64,000 nt of DNA from NCBI GenBank assembly GCA_963742205.1, contig CAVUKZ010000006.1:62001-126000 (forward strand). Reading direction: 5' to 3'. The notes under the pieces were generated by a model that worked only from the letters and a program-made list of their open reading frames with translations, had not been told where the DNA came from and searched no databases. Position numbers and translations under genes: made by a program. Positions 55,568 through 64,000 of this stretch are shown here, piece by piece. Every line of letters begins with the position of its first letter. Position 1 is the stretch's first letter. The DNA comes from WHSW01 sp963742205 (GTDB taxonomy: Bacteria; Actinomycetota; Thermoleophilia; Solirubrobacterales; 70-9).

Positions 55568-56914
55568 CAGCCGACCTTGCGCCACCCGACCGCCGGAGCC
55601 GATCGATTCGAGCGGCTCGTCGACGCCGATGCGCCTCGCGGAACTGGTCGACCGCGGCCCGGTGCGCTGCAGCGCCGCCCTCGACAAGCACGAACCCGCC
55701 GAGGGTGACCTTGTCGTAGAGCGCCGACAGCGCCTCCGCCGGCGCGGCGTCGGCGCCCCCGACCAGAGCGCGCCTTCTCGATCGGGCGCTCGCCAGCTCG
55801 GCGGCCGACGACTGCGGGATGAACCTGGACGCGGTCGTCGAGCAGGCGCAGGTCGATCGCGGCGCGCGCCTCGGCGGCCGGCAACTCGCCGACCGACCAG
55901 ACGCTCGGCCGCGTTGAGGACGTGGGCCGAGGTAGCCGCGCATGCAGACGCGGCGTCGCCGACCGTCAGCGCCGCAGTTGACGAGGTCGCCGTCCACCTT
56001 CTCCTCGCGAATCGAATCGAGGCAGGCCGCGAGGTGGTCGAGATCCGCGCGGCGGGCCGTCGAGGTCGGCCGCGAGGAGCTCCAGGTACTGCCGGGCGAC
56101 GAGATCGAGCCGGTCCTGCCACGTGTAGAAGACCACCTGGCCCCAGCGCATCTCCTTGATCCGCAGGCGTTCCGAGAGCTTCGAGCAGCTCGCGCAGCAC
56201 GGCCGGGTCGTCGAGCCGGTCGAGCGCCCGCCCGAGCTTCGGCCGCTCCGCGATGCGCTGCTCGTCGACGACGATCGCGAGGCCGAAGTAGATCGGGAGC
56301 GACCGGGAGCCGGAGCGGGCGATCGTAGCTCGGCGACGAAGTCCTCGACGGCGGTCATCACCCCGTTGCGCGGTCCGCCCTCGTCGGAGCGCGTTGTTCA
56401 TCTTCGAGTTGAACGCCGCCGCGCTCGAGCAGGCGCCGACTCGCGGCCCGGCGCAGCCCCCTCTGCGCCCAGGGCTGCCGGAACTCCTCCGGGATCCGCT
56501 CGGGCGCGTAGTAGAGGTCGCGGCGGCCGTAGGGCCAGCCGACGTCGTGGAGGACAGCAGCGGCAGCGGCGCGCTCGGCCTTGCGGGCGGTCGGCGGCGA
56601 GCATCTCGAGCTCGTTGAAGACCGTGTACCAGTTGTGGTCGCCGTCGATCAGCGCGGCGTCGACCGCGCGGCAGCTCCGGCAGCACGTCGAGGCTGAGGT
56701 CGCGATGGAAGTGGTAGCGGCCGGGGAAGCGGCGCTCGTGCTCGGAGGGATCGAACTGCGGGACCGGGTCGATCACGTGCACCTCGGACTCGGGGCCGAG
56801 GAGGTCGAGCAGCCGGACCGTCGTCTCGCCCTGCAGGGCGCCGATCTCGACCACCCGCCGGGCGCCGGAGGCGGCGAGGAACGGCTCGATGACCCTCTTC
56901 CAGAGCGGGAACAC
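55567..56914 (-). CDS. Methyltransf_24-like plus TylF-like double methyltransferase (copy 1), frameshifted
   Basis: Starts GTG 56914, ten nt after the stop of the double sulfotransferase. VFPLWKRVIEPFLAASGARR, VVEIGALQGETTVRLLDLLG, ESEVHVIDPVPQFDPSEHER and RFPGRYHFHRDLSLDVLPEL begin the first domain; WYTVFNELEMLAA, RRDLYYAPERIPEEFRQPW, NNALREGGPRNG-type and LPIYFGLAIVVDEQRIAERP end it. The linker-second part has MRWGQVVFYTWQDRLDLVAR, LDHLAACLDSIREEKVDGDL, VCMRGYL, and LLDDRVQVHPAVV, ALYDKVTLGGFVLVEGG, ending GWRKVG at TGA 55567-55569. The intact copy seems to be neither; both need several single-base corrections. These two genes are adjacent duplicates. Confidence 0.6.
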
Positions 56915-56924
56915 CGACGGGCGC

Positions 56925-58498
56925 CTAGCTCGCGACCCGCGATCGCCGGGCGACCAGGCCCTGAGCGAATTCGTAGAGCGCGAGATCGTCGCGTTGTCCG
57001 CGAGGATCCGGTCGCGGAAGCTGTCGGAGATCTCCGCCGGCGGACGCTCGACGCGCGGTGGCAGGGGATCTCCGAGATCCCAGCCGAAGCGCTCGGAGAG
57101 CTCGCGGGAAAAGCCCTCGAAGTCGGACTGCAGCCCGACCGCGTCGACGTTCGCGAGGCGTTCCTTGGCCAGCTCCAGCCGCTCGGGCGTGAACTCGACC
57201 CGCGTCACCGCCCCCTCGGTCATCTCCTCCGGGCCCAGCGAGAGCATCTTCGTCATGTGGTTGTGCACCAGGCCGTGGAAGCGAAACTCGTCGTCGTAGA
57301 CCTGCTCGAGGCTCAGATCGGCGTCCGTCGGGGTGCGGCGCTGGTGGTGTCGCAGGTAGGAGATCGTCCGATCGAGCGGATGCCGGAGGATCGTCAGGGT
57401 CGTGAATCCACCGCCGAGCAGCTCCGTGGTGCAGAGCGGGAAATGCCCGCAGACGACCTGGATCTCGTCCCCGCGGGAGGCCCAGACGGCGCGCAGGTGA
57501 TCGACGGAGATCACCCGAGCGATCCGGTCTCCGTCGAGGTCGTGGGGATATACAGCCCGCTCCGGGAATCGGTCGCGGATCGCCCGCGTGAGCCGGGTGC
57601 CCGCCGTCTTCTGCATGTGAACGAAGAAGAAGCGAGGCTTGTCGGGGCCGACGCGCTCGAGCGAGCGCGCATCGGGCGTGACCGGGACCGGCGCCGGGCG
57701 GGGCTTCGCCGGGCGGGCCTGGCGGCGCGGGGGCACCGTGGTCGTCCGCTCGCCGCGCCGTCGCTCGTACAGCGAGCGGGCGTACTCGTAGAACTCGATG
57801 TCCGCGGCGTTGTCCTCCGCGATCCGCCGCCGAAACGACGCCGAGACGTCCGAGCCGCGGATCACGTGCACGTCCTTGACGTTCGCGGGCTGCCAGCCGA
57901 AGCGCCGCTCGAGATCGGCCAGAAACCAGTCGAAATCGTCCTGCATCCCGAGGGCGTCGACCCGTTCGATGTTCGCCTTCGCGATCTCGAGCCTGCGGGC
58001 GTCGACATCGAGCACGTCCATGTAGGACTTCGGATGGTCGCCGGGCGTGAACGCGAACAGCTTCGCCTGGTGGTTGTGGATGAAGAGGGGAAAGAAGAAC
58101 TGGTCCTCGTAGATCTCCTCTAACGCCAGCTCGCGATGTGGCTCGTGGTAGCGCTTGCAGTGGCGCAGGTACGAGAGGGTCCGCTCGACCGGGTCGCGGA
58201 GGATCGTCAGCGTCGTGACGTCCAGCCCGAGCAGCTCGACGGCGACGAACGGGAAGTGACCGGTGAAGACCCGGATCCGCCTCCGCCGGCCCTTGTCCAG
58301 CGACGTGAGGTACTCGATCGAGTAGTTGGCGTCCTGGACGTCGAGGTCGACCTGCTTGAACGGGTAGACCTGGAACCGCTTGTAGTTGGACCGGATGTGC
58401 CACCGCAGGGTCGCGCCCGCGGTCTTCATCACATGGATGAAGAAGTACTTGCGCTCGGACGCCGTCACCTGCTCAGCTCCGATCGAAGGATGGACCGA
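56925..58498 (-). CDS. Tandem double sulfotransferase
   Basis: About 524 aa from ATG 58498 (MSVHPSIGAEQVTASERKYF). An in-frame extension upstream covers the opposite gene and is not real. Domain 1: KYFFIHVMKTAGATLRWHIR (PAPS loop) and LTILRDPVERTLSYLRHCKR; domain 2: PRFFFVHMQKTAGTRLTRAI and LTILRHPLDRTISYLRHHQR. Both keep KTAG and the R-x-P-x-x-R site, and each has a HNHQAKLFAF / HNHMTKMLSL helix, so both may be active. A ~40-aa Pro/Arg-rich linker joins them. One missing G near 57003 breaks the last 25 codons, which then read DLALYEFAQGLVARRSRVAS to TAG 56925-56927. Confidence 0.85.
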
Positions 58499-58702
58499 CA
58501 TCAGCGCCGTGCGGGTCCGGCGCGGTTCCTCAAACAGGGCCGGATGCGTCCTCGACGTGCATGCTCGGGAACCATAGCGTCGCGCCAAAAAACGCCACAA
58601 CCCGAGGCGGACGCATGCTCTAGGGTGGGCCCTCCCTGACGGCGGGAAGAGCCAGGTGATCGACGCGCCGCCTAGACACACCAGCCGATCGCGGCGGGGC
58701 CG
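58499..58702. other. Divergent intergenic region (204 bp)
   Basis: The gap separates the double sulfotransferase (minus) and the GT4 gene (plus) and should hold both promoters. It is AT-richer than the flanks in one spot (CCAAAAAACGCC near 58588). GGATGCGTCC (58540-58549) and GGACGCAT (58610-58617) are inverted. No clear -10/-35 pair was found. Confidence 0.3.
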
Positions 58703-59842
58703 ATGAGGATCGGCCTGATCGGCAGTCGGGGGTACCCGAGCACATACGGGGGCTACGAGACCTTCGTCCGCGAGTTCGCCCCCCACGCCGTCGAGCGGGG
58801 TCACGAGGTGATCGTCTACTGCCGCGCTAACGCCGGCCGCGACCGCAGCTGGAAGGTTGACGGGGTCGAGTGCCGGTTCACTCCCGGGCTCGACACCCAG
58901 TACCTGTCGACGCTGACCTTCGGACTGACGTCGGCCTACGACTCCCGCCGCCGCCACCTCGATGCGGCGCTCGTCCTCAACTGCGCGAACGGATACTGGC
59001 TCGGGCTGATCCGAAGAGCCGGCGTCCCGGTGGCCCTCAACGTCGACGGGCTCGAGTGGGAGCGGCGAAAGTGGAACCGGCTCGGTCGCGGCCTGTTCCG
59101 AGCCGGCGCGGCGCTCGCCGCGCGCTACGGCGACGCGCTCGTGGGCGACTCCCGCGCGATCGTCGAGGTCTGGAATCGCAGGTTCGGCGTCCGGCCGCGA
59201 TTCATCCCCTACGGCGCCCATCTCGTCGACGACGACAGCGCCGATGAGCTCCAAGGCGTCGGTCTCGAGCCCGGCTCCTACGCGCTCACCGTCTCCCGGC
59301 TGGTCCCCGAGAACAACGTCGAGCTGACGCTCGACGCGCTCGCGATGCTCCACCCGGACGAGCGCCCAGCGCATGTCGTCGTCGGCTCCGCGCAACGTCC
59401 GTCGGCGCTCGAGCGGAGGCTCTCGCAGCTCGCCCTTAAGCGCCCCGATGTGCACTGGCTCGGCCACGTCACCAATCGGCGCCTCCTGACCCAGCTCTAT
59501 CGACACTGCGCGATCTACGTGCACGGTCACTCGGTCGGCGGTACGAATCCGGCCCTGCTCGAGGCGCTCGGGGCTGGCGCCCCGGTGCTCGCCTTCGACA
59601 CGGCGTTCAACCGCGAGGTCCTCGGCGAGCTCGACGCCTACTACGACTCGGCCCCCTCGCTGTCTCGGGCACTGGGCCGGACGCTCGGCTCCCCCCAGCT
59701 GCGCCGCGAGCTCTCGCGGGCGGGACAGCACCAGGTCAGGACGCGCTATTCGTGGCCTGATGTCTGCGACCGCTATCTCGCCCTCCTGCAGGAGCTCGCC
59801 GCCGTCGGCGCCACGCGACGGGCGGCGACGGGCGGCGAATGA
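58703..59842 (+). CDS. GT4 glycosyltransferase (DUF1972-type, rhamnosyltransferase-like)
   Basis: An intact 379-aa GT-B enzyme. The N-terminus MRIGLIGSRGYPSTYGGYET with FVREFAPHAVERGHEVIVYC is the DUF1972 signature found in rhamnosyl- or similar transferases (for example WcaL/RfbB-like proteins). VALNVDGLEWERRKWNRLGR and RFIPYGAHLVDDDSADELQG follow; the nucleotide-binding C-terminal half has YALTVSRLVPENNVELTLDA, LGHVTNRRLLTQLYRHCAIY, HGHSVGGTNPALLEALGAGA and PVLAFDTAFNREVLGELDAY, with the E-x7-E pair (NPALLEAL...). It is coupled to the next GT4 by ATGA. Confidence 0.9.
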   Translation: MRIGLIGSRGYPSTYGGYETFVREFAPHAVERGHEVIVYCRANAGRDRSWKVDGVECRFTPGLDTQYLSTLTFGLTSAYDSRRRHLDAALVLNCANGYWLGLIRRAGVPVALNVDGLEWERRKWNRLGRGLFRAGAALAARYGDALVGDSRAIVEVWNRRFGVRPRFIPYGAHLVDDDSADELQGVGLEPGSYALTVSRLVPENNVELTLDALAMLHPDERPAHVVVGSAQRPSALERRLSQLALKRPDVHWLGHVTNRRLLTQLYRHCAIYVHGHSVGGTNPALLEALGAGAPVLAFDTAFNREVLGELDAYYDSAPSLSRALGRTLGSPQLRRELSRAGQHQVRTRYSWPDVCDRYLALLQELAAVGATRRAATGGE

Positions 59843-60926
59843 AGGCGGAGATCGTCTGCGCGAGCCGCGAGCTGTTCGGCTCCGACCGCTCGGCGGTCCG
59901 GCTCGCGAGCCTGCTCTCCGGGCTCGGGCTCGACGCCGCGCTTGCGTTTCCAGCCGCCCGTCCCGAGCGCGGCTTGTCCCGGCTGGCCACGGTTGCGAGG
60001 ATCGCGGCCGAGCCGGCGCCGGTCGTCGTCGCTTCGAGCCGCGGCGTCAGCGGCCTGCTCTCCCTTGCCCGCGCGCGCCCCTCCGGCGAAGCGGCCGTGG
60101 TCACGATCTACAACTCCTCGGCCGTCGTCGCCCGCGCCGGCGATTCGCCCCCGCGAGCGGTGGTTCTCCGCGAGTGGCTGCGGCCCGAATCCATCCGCCA
60201 CCGGGCGCTGGCGCGCTGGCTGACCATGCGGACGCGGGGCGTGATCGCAACCTCGCATGGCGTCGCGCGCGCCTGGCGCGCTTGCGCCGGTGACCGCATC
60301 CCGGTCGAGGTCTGCCACAACTGGCTCGACGACGGCTGGCTCGAGGCGGCGCCGGAGCGCGAGCGAGAGGGGATCCTCTTCGTCGGCCGGCTGAACGCGT
60401 GGAAGGGGCAGGAGACGCCTCGCCGACGCATACCAGCGGGCCTTCGGCAACTCAAGGCCCGCGCCGTCGCTCACGTTCCTCGGCGCCGAGCCGCCCGGGC
60501 AGCCCGTTTTACGCCAACGCCGAGCGCCTTCGCCGCCGCTGCGAGGCCTCCGGCTGGCGCCTGCTCGAGCTGAGCCCGCGGCCGCAGGAGGTACTCGCCG
60601 AGGCGGCGCTCGTCGTCGTCCCGTCGCTGCGACCGGAGCCGTTCGGGAACGTGATCCTCGAGGCGCTCGCGAGCGGAGCCCGGGTGATCGCCTTTCCCGG
60701 CGGCGGGGTCGACGATCTCGCGCCGTTGTTTCCCGGGTCGATCGGCGTGGTTAGCCGCGACCGCGGGGCCCTCGCCGCGGCGCTCGCTCGCTGGTGGTCG
60801 GAAGGCGGCCCGGCCCAGTCCGAGCACCGGCGGCCGCAGGTCCTCGAAACGCTACGGGCGAGGTTCACCGCGACCGCGGCCGCGCCTCAGTGGCGGCGGA
60901 TCGTCGAGCGGCTCGCCCTGGGCTGA
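59839..60926 (+). CDS. GT4 glycosyltransferase, one frameshift
   Basis: About 362 aa from ATG 59839. N-terminal part: AEIVCASRELFGSDRSAVRL, VLREWLRPESIRHRALARWL, VEVCHNWLDDGW and ILFVGRLNAWKGQ, the start of the GT4 C-terminal domain. An indel near 60415 shifts the frame before FYANAERLRRRCEASGWRLL. The nucleotide-binding site has VLAEAALVVVPSLRPEPFGN, VILEALASGARVIAFPGGGV and the terminal helix RRIVERLALG. It probably follows the previous GT4 in one transcript. It is convergent with the degraded GT4 gene and overlaps it by 40 nt. Confidence 0.8.
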
Positions 60927-61412
60927 GCGGCAACCGGCAGGCCCGCGATCAGATCGGCGGCCGCCTCCGCGTAGAGGTCGACGACCCGATCCCAGCCGAG
61001 CTGCGCCTCGGCGCGTTCGCGCGCCCGGGCGGGATCGAAGCGCGCGATCGTCTCGCGGACCACGCGCCCGTCCAAGCGCGCCGGGTCCGCGGTCGTCATC
61101 AGCTCCCGCAGGGCGGGCGGATAGCCGGCAAGCCCGAGCGTCGTCGTCACTACGGGGCGAGCCGATCCCGGCGATCACAACGCTCACCCCAGGCTCGCTC
61201 GCAAGCGGCGCACCGAGCAGCAGCCGGGCGCTGTCCACGGTCGAGGCGTGATTGAAGTCGCCGAGCATGCCGACCCGCAATGGCGCCTCGTCGCGCTCGC
61301 CGCGCGCCGAAGCCTCAACCGGGGTCGCGGTCGGAATCCCGCGCACCGCCGGGATCCAGGTGGTGGTCCTCGTAACCGGCGACGAGTACCGTGCCGACTC
61401 CGTCGTGTAGTA
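60887..61412 (-). pseudogene. Decayed GT4 glycosyltransferase fragment
   Basis: The fragment is homologous to the intact gene at 62427-63524. It starts abruptly at VGTVLVAGYEDHHLD (intact copy: TVLVAGYGDYEWLTG) and continues RGIPTATPVEASARGERDEA, LRVGMLGDFNHASTVDSARL (intact: VRVGMLGNFAHQSTRASA) and PGVSVVIAGIGS. The next ~80 residues of the intact protein, including the NDP-sugar-binding E-x7-E region, are missing. It resumes with TTLGLAGYPPALRELMTTAD (intact: TTPLGAEGYPARISRHF) and PARLDGRVVRETIARFDPAR. The missing N-terminal half and internal deletion show a truncated duplicate, not only a sequencing error. Confidence 0.75.
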
Positions 61413-61471
61413 ACGATGGGTCTCCGTGTCCGTCGCACCGTGGGTGAGATTCTCGCTAGCCTGCGCCGCTC

Positions 61472-62455
61472 ATGAGGGCGTTGCTTACGGGAGGGGCCGG
61501 GTTCATCGGATCGCATCTCGCCGATCGCTTGGTCGAGCGCGGTGACGACGTCCTGGTGTTCGACAACTTCTCCACCGGTCGGCGCGAAAATCTCCACGCC
61601 GCCGCGTCGGAAGCGCCGGTCATGGAGGCGGACATTCGTGATCGCGAAGCGGTCGAGACGGCCATCCGCTCGCATGAGCCGGAGATCGTCTTCCATCTGG
61701 CGGCACAGATGGACGTTCGCAAGTCCATCGCCGATCCGCTGTACGACTCCGCGGTCAATATCGGCGGAACCATCAACCTCCTGGAGGCTTCCCGAGGTTT
61801 GGGATCCCGATTCGTCTTCGCCTCGAGCGGCGGCGGGATCTACGGCGAGGGGACGGGTCGAGCGTTGCCGTTCACCGAAAAGGATGAGGCGTTTCCCGAT
61901 TCGCCTTACGGTCAGAGCAAGCTTGCAAGCGAGGGTTATTGCGCCCTCTTCGCCCGCGTGTATGAACTCCCGACGATCGCGCTCAGGCTCGGTAACGTCT
62001 ACGGGCCGCGACAGGATCCGCGGGGGGAGGCCGGGGTGATCGCGATATTCTGCGGGCGCTTCGGGTCCGGCGTCGCTTCGGCCGTGTACGGAGACGGTCG
62101 GCAAACGCGCGACTACGTCTACGTCGACGATGTCGTCGATGCCGTGATCGCGGCCGGGGCCTGCGACCAGACGGGCGCCTTCAACGTCGGCACTGGCCGC
62201 GAGACCTCGGTGCTCGAACTAATCGAAGCGCTGCAGGCCGCGTTTGGGCGCAGGGACCTCGCACCCGAGCACGCGCCGCCACGGACGGGCGAGGTGCTTC
62301 GCACCGCGCTCGATTCCACCCTCGCCGCTGCGACCTTAGGCTGGGAGCCTGCCACGGGCATCGAGCAGGGACTGGGCGAGACCGTCGCCTGGTTTGAGCA
62401 CGCGAGCGCATCTGGGCAAAGCGGCGTCAGCGAAGCGCGGCCAGGTAGCGGCTAA
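61472..62455 (+). CDS. NAD-dependent epimerase/dehydratase (UDP-glucose 4-epimerase-like)
   Basis: An intact 327-aa short-chain dehydrogenase-type enzyme. The Rossmann motif is MRALLTGGAGFIGSHLADRL. VLVFDNFSTGRRENLHAAAS, EIVFHLAAQMDVRKSIADPL, SSGGGIYGEG and the catalytic SPYGQSKLASEGYCALFARV (YxxxK, Tyr about 147) are typical. C-terminal substrate part: LRLGNVYGPRQDPRGEAGVI and QTRDYVYVDDVVDAVIAAGA. It would make a nucleotide-sugar for the glycan locus, probably UDP-galactose or a related sugar. The last 29 nt overlap the convergent GT4 gene. Confidence 0.92.
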   Translation: MRALLTGGAGFIGSHLADRLVERGDDVLVFDNFSTGRRENLHAAASEAPVMEADIRDREAVETAIRSHEPEIVFHLAAQMDVRKSIADPLYDSAVNIGGTINLLEASRGLGSRFVFASSGGGIYGEGTGRALPFTEKDEAFPDSPYGQSKLASEGYCALFARVYELPTIALRLGNVYGPRQDPRGEAGVIAIFCGRFGSGVASAVYGDGRQTRDYVYVDDVVDAVIAAGACDQTGAFNVGTGRETSVLELIEALQAAFGRRDLAPEHAPPRTGEVLRTALDSTLAAATLGWEPATGIEQGLGETVAWFEHASASGQSGVSEARPGSG

Positions 62456-63524
62456 GCACAGCGTCCCAGCAAAGCTCGGGTTCGAGGTCGGCGCGAGCTG
62501 CGTGGCGATCAAAGCGGGCAACCGCGTGGCGCGCAACCGCCACGTCGAGCGCCGGCGCGCCAGCGAGAGTGAAGTGGCGACTGATCCGCGCTGGATAGCC
62601 CTCGGCGCCGAGCGGCGTGGTGACCACGGGTCGGCCAGCCAGGATCGCCTCGGCCAGCTTCACCTTCATTCCGCTGCCGCCCAGCACCGGCGCAACGACG
62701 CAGTCGACCTCGGCATAGAAGCTCTCGACCCGCGCGACGGTCCCGAGCACCTTGACACCCGGCGGCCGCGGGAAGTTCTCGGAGTGGAGACCGGCGAGGA
62801 CGATCGTCACCCCGGGATCGGCCGCGAGCTCCGATGTCAGTAGGGACCGGGCGGACGCCCGCGTCGATTGGTGAGCGAAGTTTCCCAGCATCCCGACGCG
62901 CACCGGGTCGCCCGCAGGGCGCGGTTCGCACGGCTCGACCGGGGCCGGGGTCGGGACCCAGTGGGCTTCGGCATGGCGCCCCGTCAGCCATTCGTAGTCG
63001 CCGTAACCCGCGACGAGCACCGTGTCCGCACGACGGATGGCGCTGAGCTCGCGTTGCTTGACCGCCGCGGCGTAGCCGCTGCGCGCCAGTCGCGCGACCA
63101 CCGGAGCTCTGGCGGCGTCGTGGGCATGCGCGCGCCAGACCAGGTCGTAGACGTCCACCACCGATCGCGCCTGACGACCGGTTAGGCGCGCGAGCAACGG
63201 CGCGAGGTAGGTGGTGTGCAGGACGATGACTCTCGCCGAGCCAAGCGCGAGCCGGTCGAGTGGCACCGCCGCAACCGCGGCCCGGCCGGATTCCCAGAGC
63301 GTCGACGGGAACATGCGCCGCTTGAGACCGGGCGTCGCGACCGCGGCGGGGGGGGACCCCGCGGTCGGATCGAGTTCGCCCACCCGCCAGGTCCTCGCAG
63401 CGGAATCGAAGAAATGCAGCTCGGGCCTGCCCACCGCAGCCGAGGCAGCGAGGGCAGCGCTCAGCCGGAGCGTCCCGCCGTGCCGGCCCGCTGGGACGAA
63501 GGGGTAGAGGTGAAGGATGCGCAT
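62427..63524 (-). CDS. GT4 glycosyltransferase
   Basis: An intact 365-aa GT-B enzyme. It starts MRILHLYPFVPAGRHGGTLR. The linker and second domain have ADTVLVAGYGDYEWLTGRHA, VRVGMLGNFAHQSTRASARS, GVTIVLAGLHSENFPRPPGV, VDCVVAPVLGGSGMKVKLAE and AILAGRPVVTTPLGAEGYPA, with the conserved E (KLAEAIL) of GT4. It is the intact relative of the fragment at 60887-61412. It is convergent with the epimerase. Confidence 0.9.
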   Translation of the reverse strand: MRILHLYPFVPAGRHGGTLRLSAALAASAAVGRPELHFFDSAARTWRVGELDPTAGSPPAAVATPGLKRRMFPSTLWESGRAAVAAVPLDRLALGSARVIVLHTTYLAPLLARLTGRQARSVVDVYDLVWRAHAHDAARAPVVARLARSGYAAAVKQRELSAIRRADTVLVAGYGDYEWLTGRHAEAHWVPTPAPVEPCEPRPAGDPVRVGMLGNFAHQSTRASARSLLTSELAADPGVTIVLAGLHSENFPRPPGVKVLGTVARVESFYAEVDCVVAPVLGGSGMKVKLAEAILAGRPVVTTPLGAEGYPARISRHFTLAGAPALDVAVARHAVARFDRHAARADLEPELCWDAVLSRYLAALR

Positions 63525-63674
63525 GCCAACGCATCTTCGCCTAGTCAGGTCAAGGTGACTAGCCCTCCCGGACGGCGTTGTACGTGTCGCCCCAGCCGCT
63601 TCTCGACGCCCCAGACGACGACACCGAGTTCGAGTTCAGCGGGACGGCGGGCGGCGGCGCGGTCACGGTCGACG

Positions 63675-64000
63675 TCATGGTTGGCGGGCGTTGGTGTCGC
63701 ACTCGAAGAGGCCGAGGACGTTCGGCTGCCGGTCGGCAGCGAGGTGGCCCGGCGGGCGTTCAGACGCTGCTCAGCGGGACCCCGATGATCTCCAGCCGGC
63801 GGAGCGCACGGTGTCGCGCAGGAACCAGACGCCGTAGCCGGATGTGACGGGGCTCGTCGTGGTGGATCCTCGAGTAGCCCTGGAGGCGTCGAAGCCCTCG
63901 TACCGGCCCTCGAGCCAGCCGACGAGCGGGCGCGCCATGCGCCCGACTCCGCAGCCGATGTCGAGCACGTCGTCGGTCGGCTCGAGCCCGGCCTCCTTGA
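63675..64000 (-). CDS. SAM-dependent methyltransferase, partial and internally deleted
   Basis: Read from the right edge: KEAGLEPTDDVLDIGCGVGR, MARPLVGWLEGRYEGFD (motif I and II). The next expected part is missing; the sequence jumps to GYSRIHHDEPRHI and, in another frame, YGVWFLRDTVRSAGWRS, the usual end of such methyltransferases (typical form: HHDEPRHIAYGVWFLRDTVE). The joined sequence therefore lacks about 80 residues. It may be a decayed copy or an assembly join. One frame ends at TGA 63675-63677, overlapping an ATG (63678) that begins a short unassigned frame ending at 63559. The gene starts beyond 64000. Confidence 0.5.

Noticed and set aside
58499..59731. Upstream in-frame extension of the double sulfotransferase over the GT4 gene
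   Set aside because: The extra sequence is antisense to the intact GT4 gene at 58703-59842 and has no sulfotransferase motif; the start at 58498 gives a normal N-terminus.
63554..63760. A short plus-strand frame with EFEFSGTAGGGAVTVDVMVG resembling a beta-sandwich
   Set aside because: It is antisense to the end region of the partial methyltransferase, has no RBS, and runs quickly into Arg-rich low-quality sequence, so I do not call it a gene.

Overview
The window reads as one high-GC chromosomal segment of an actinobacterium. The gene set suggests class Thermoleophilia (Solirubrobacterales-like): a zinc-type L33, a secE-nusG-rplKAJL-rpoBC cluster with unrelated genes inserted, delta-60 and Ig-like repeat secreted proteins, an AbiEi-type protein and many ATGA/GTGA/TTGA gene junctions. 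The taxonomy is inferred from gene content, not from a search.

Layout. (1) 1-19.2 kb is core information processing, mostly on the minus strand. In the direction of transcription it runs rpmG, secE, nusG, a first insert (Ig-like secreted protein, opposite-strand amidohydrolase, truncated secreted protein), rplK, rplA, a second insert (clpP, a SRPBCC/ArsR pair, a delta-60 repeat protein, a secreted glycoside hydrolase), then an L10 leader with attenuator, rplJ, rplL, rpoB, rpoC and a terminator. A frameshifted AbiEi-like gene lies beyond rpoC. (2) 19.4-24.6 kb holds a surface protein, an O-antigen ligase/polymerase-like membrane protein, an ECF sigma factor and a polyprenyl-phosphate sugar transferase. 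(3) 24.8-44.8 kb is a long series of overlapping plus-strand genes: glycosyltransferases, methyltransferases, a WbsX-type protein, a GT2-Wzt fusion with Wzm (ABC glycan exporter) and several sulfotransferases. A short minus-strand pair interrupts it at 31.7-33.1 kb. (4) 44.9-58.5 kb holds a lipoprotein, more sulfotransferases (one fused to a DUF6473-like domain, one a tandem double) and a minus-strand series of two-domain tailoring proteins, two of which are recent tandem duplicates. (5) 58.7-64 kb holds GT4 glycosyltransferases, an epimerase, a decayed GT4 copy and a methyltransferase cut by the window edge.

How it fits together. Regions 2-5 look like one large surface-glycan locus. A polyprenyl-phosphate transferase primes, GT2 and GT4 enzymes build the chain, methyltransferases and eight sulfotransferase genes (about eleven domains) decorate it, and Wzm/Wzt exports it. 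The number of sulfotransferase domains, the fusions and the tandem duplicates are the most unusual content. A sulfated, methylated glycan product is inferred from enzyme families only.

Caveat. Many genes at 19.4-31.7 kb and 50-57 kb are broken by single-base insertions or deletions, while rpoB, rpoC and several long glycan genes are intact. I treat most of these breaks as probable sequence errors and give each such gene as one feature spanning its frames.
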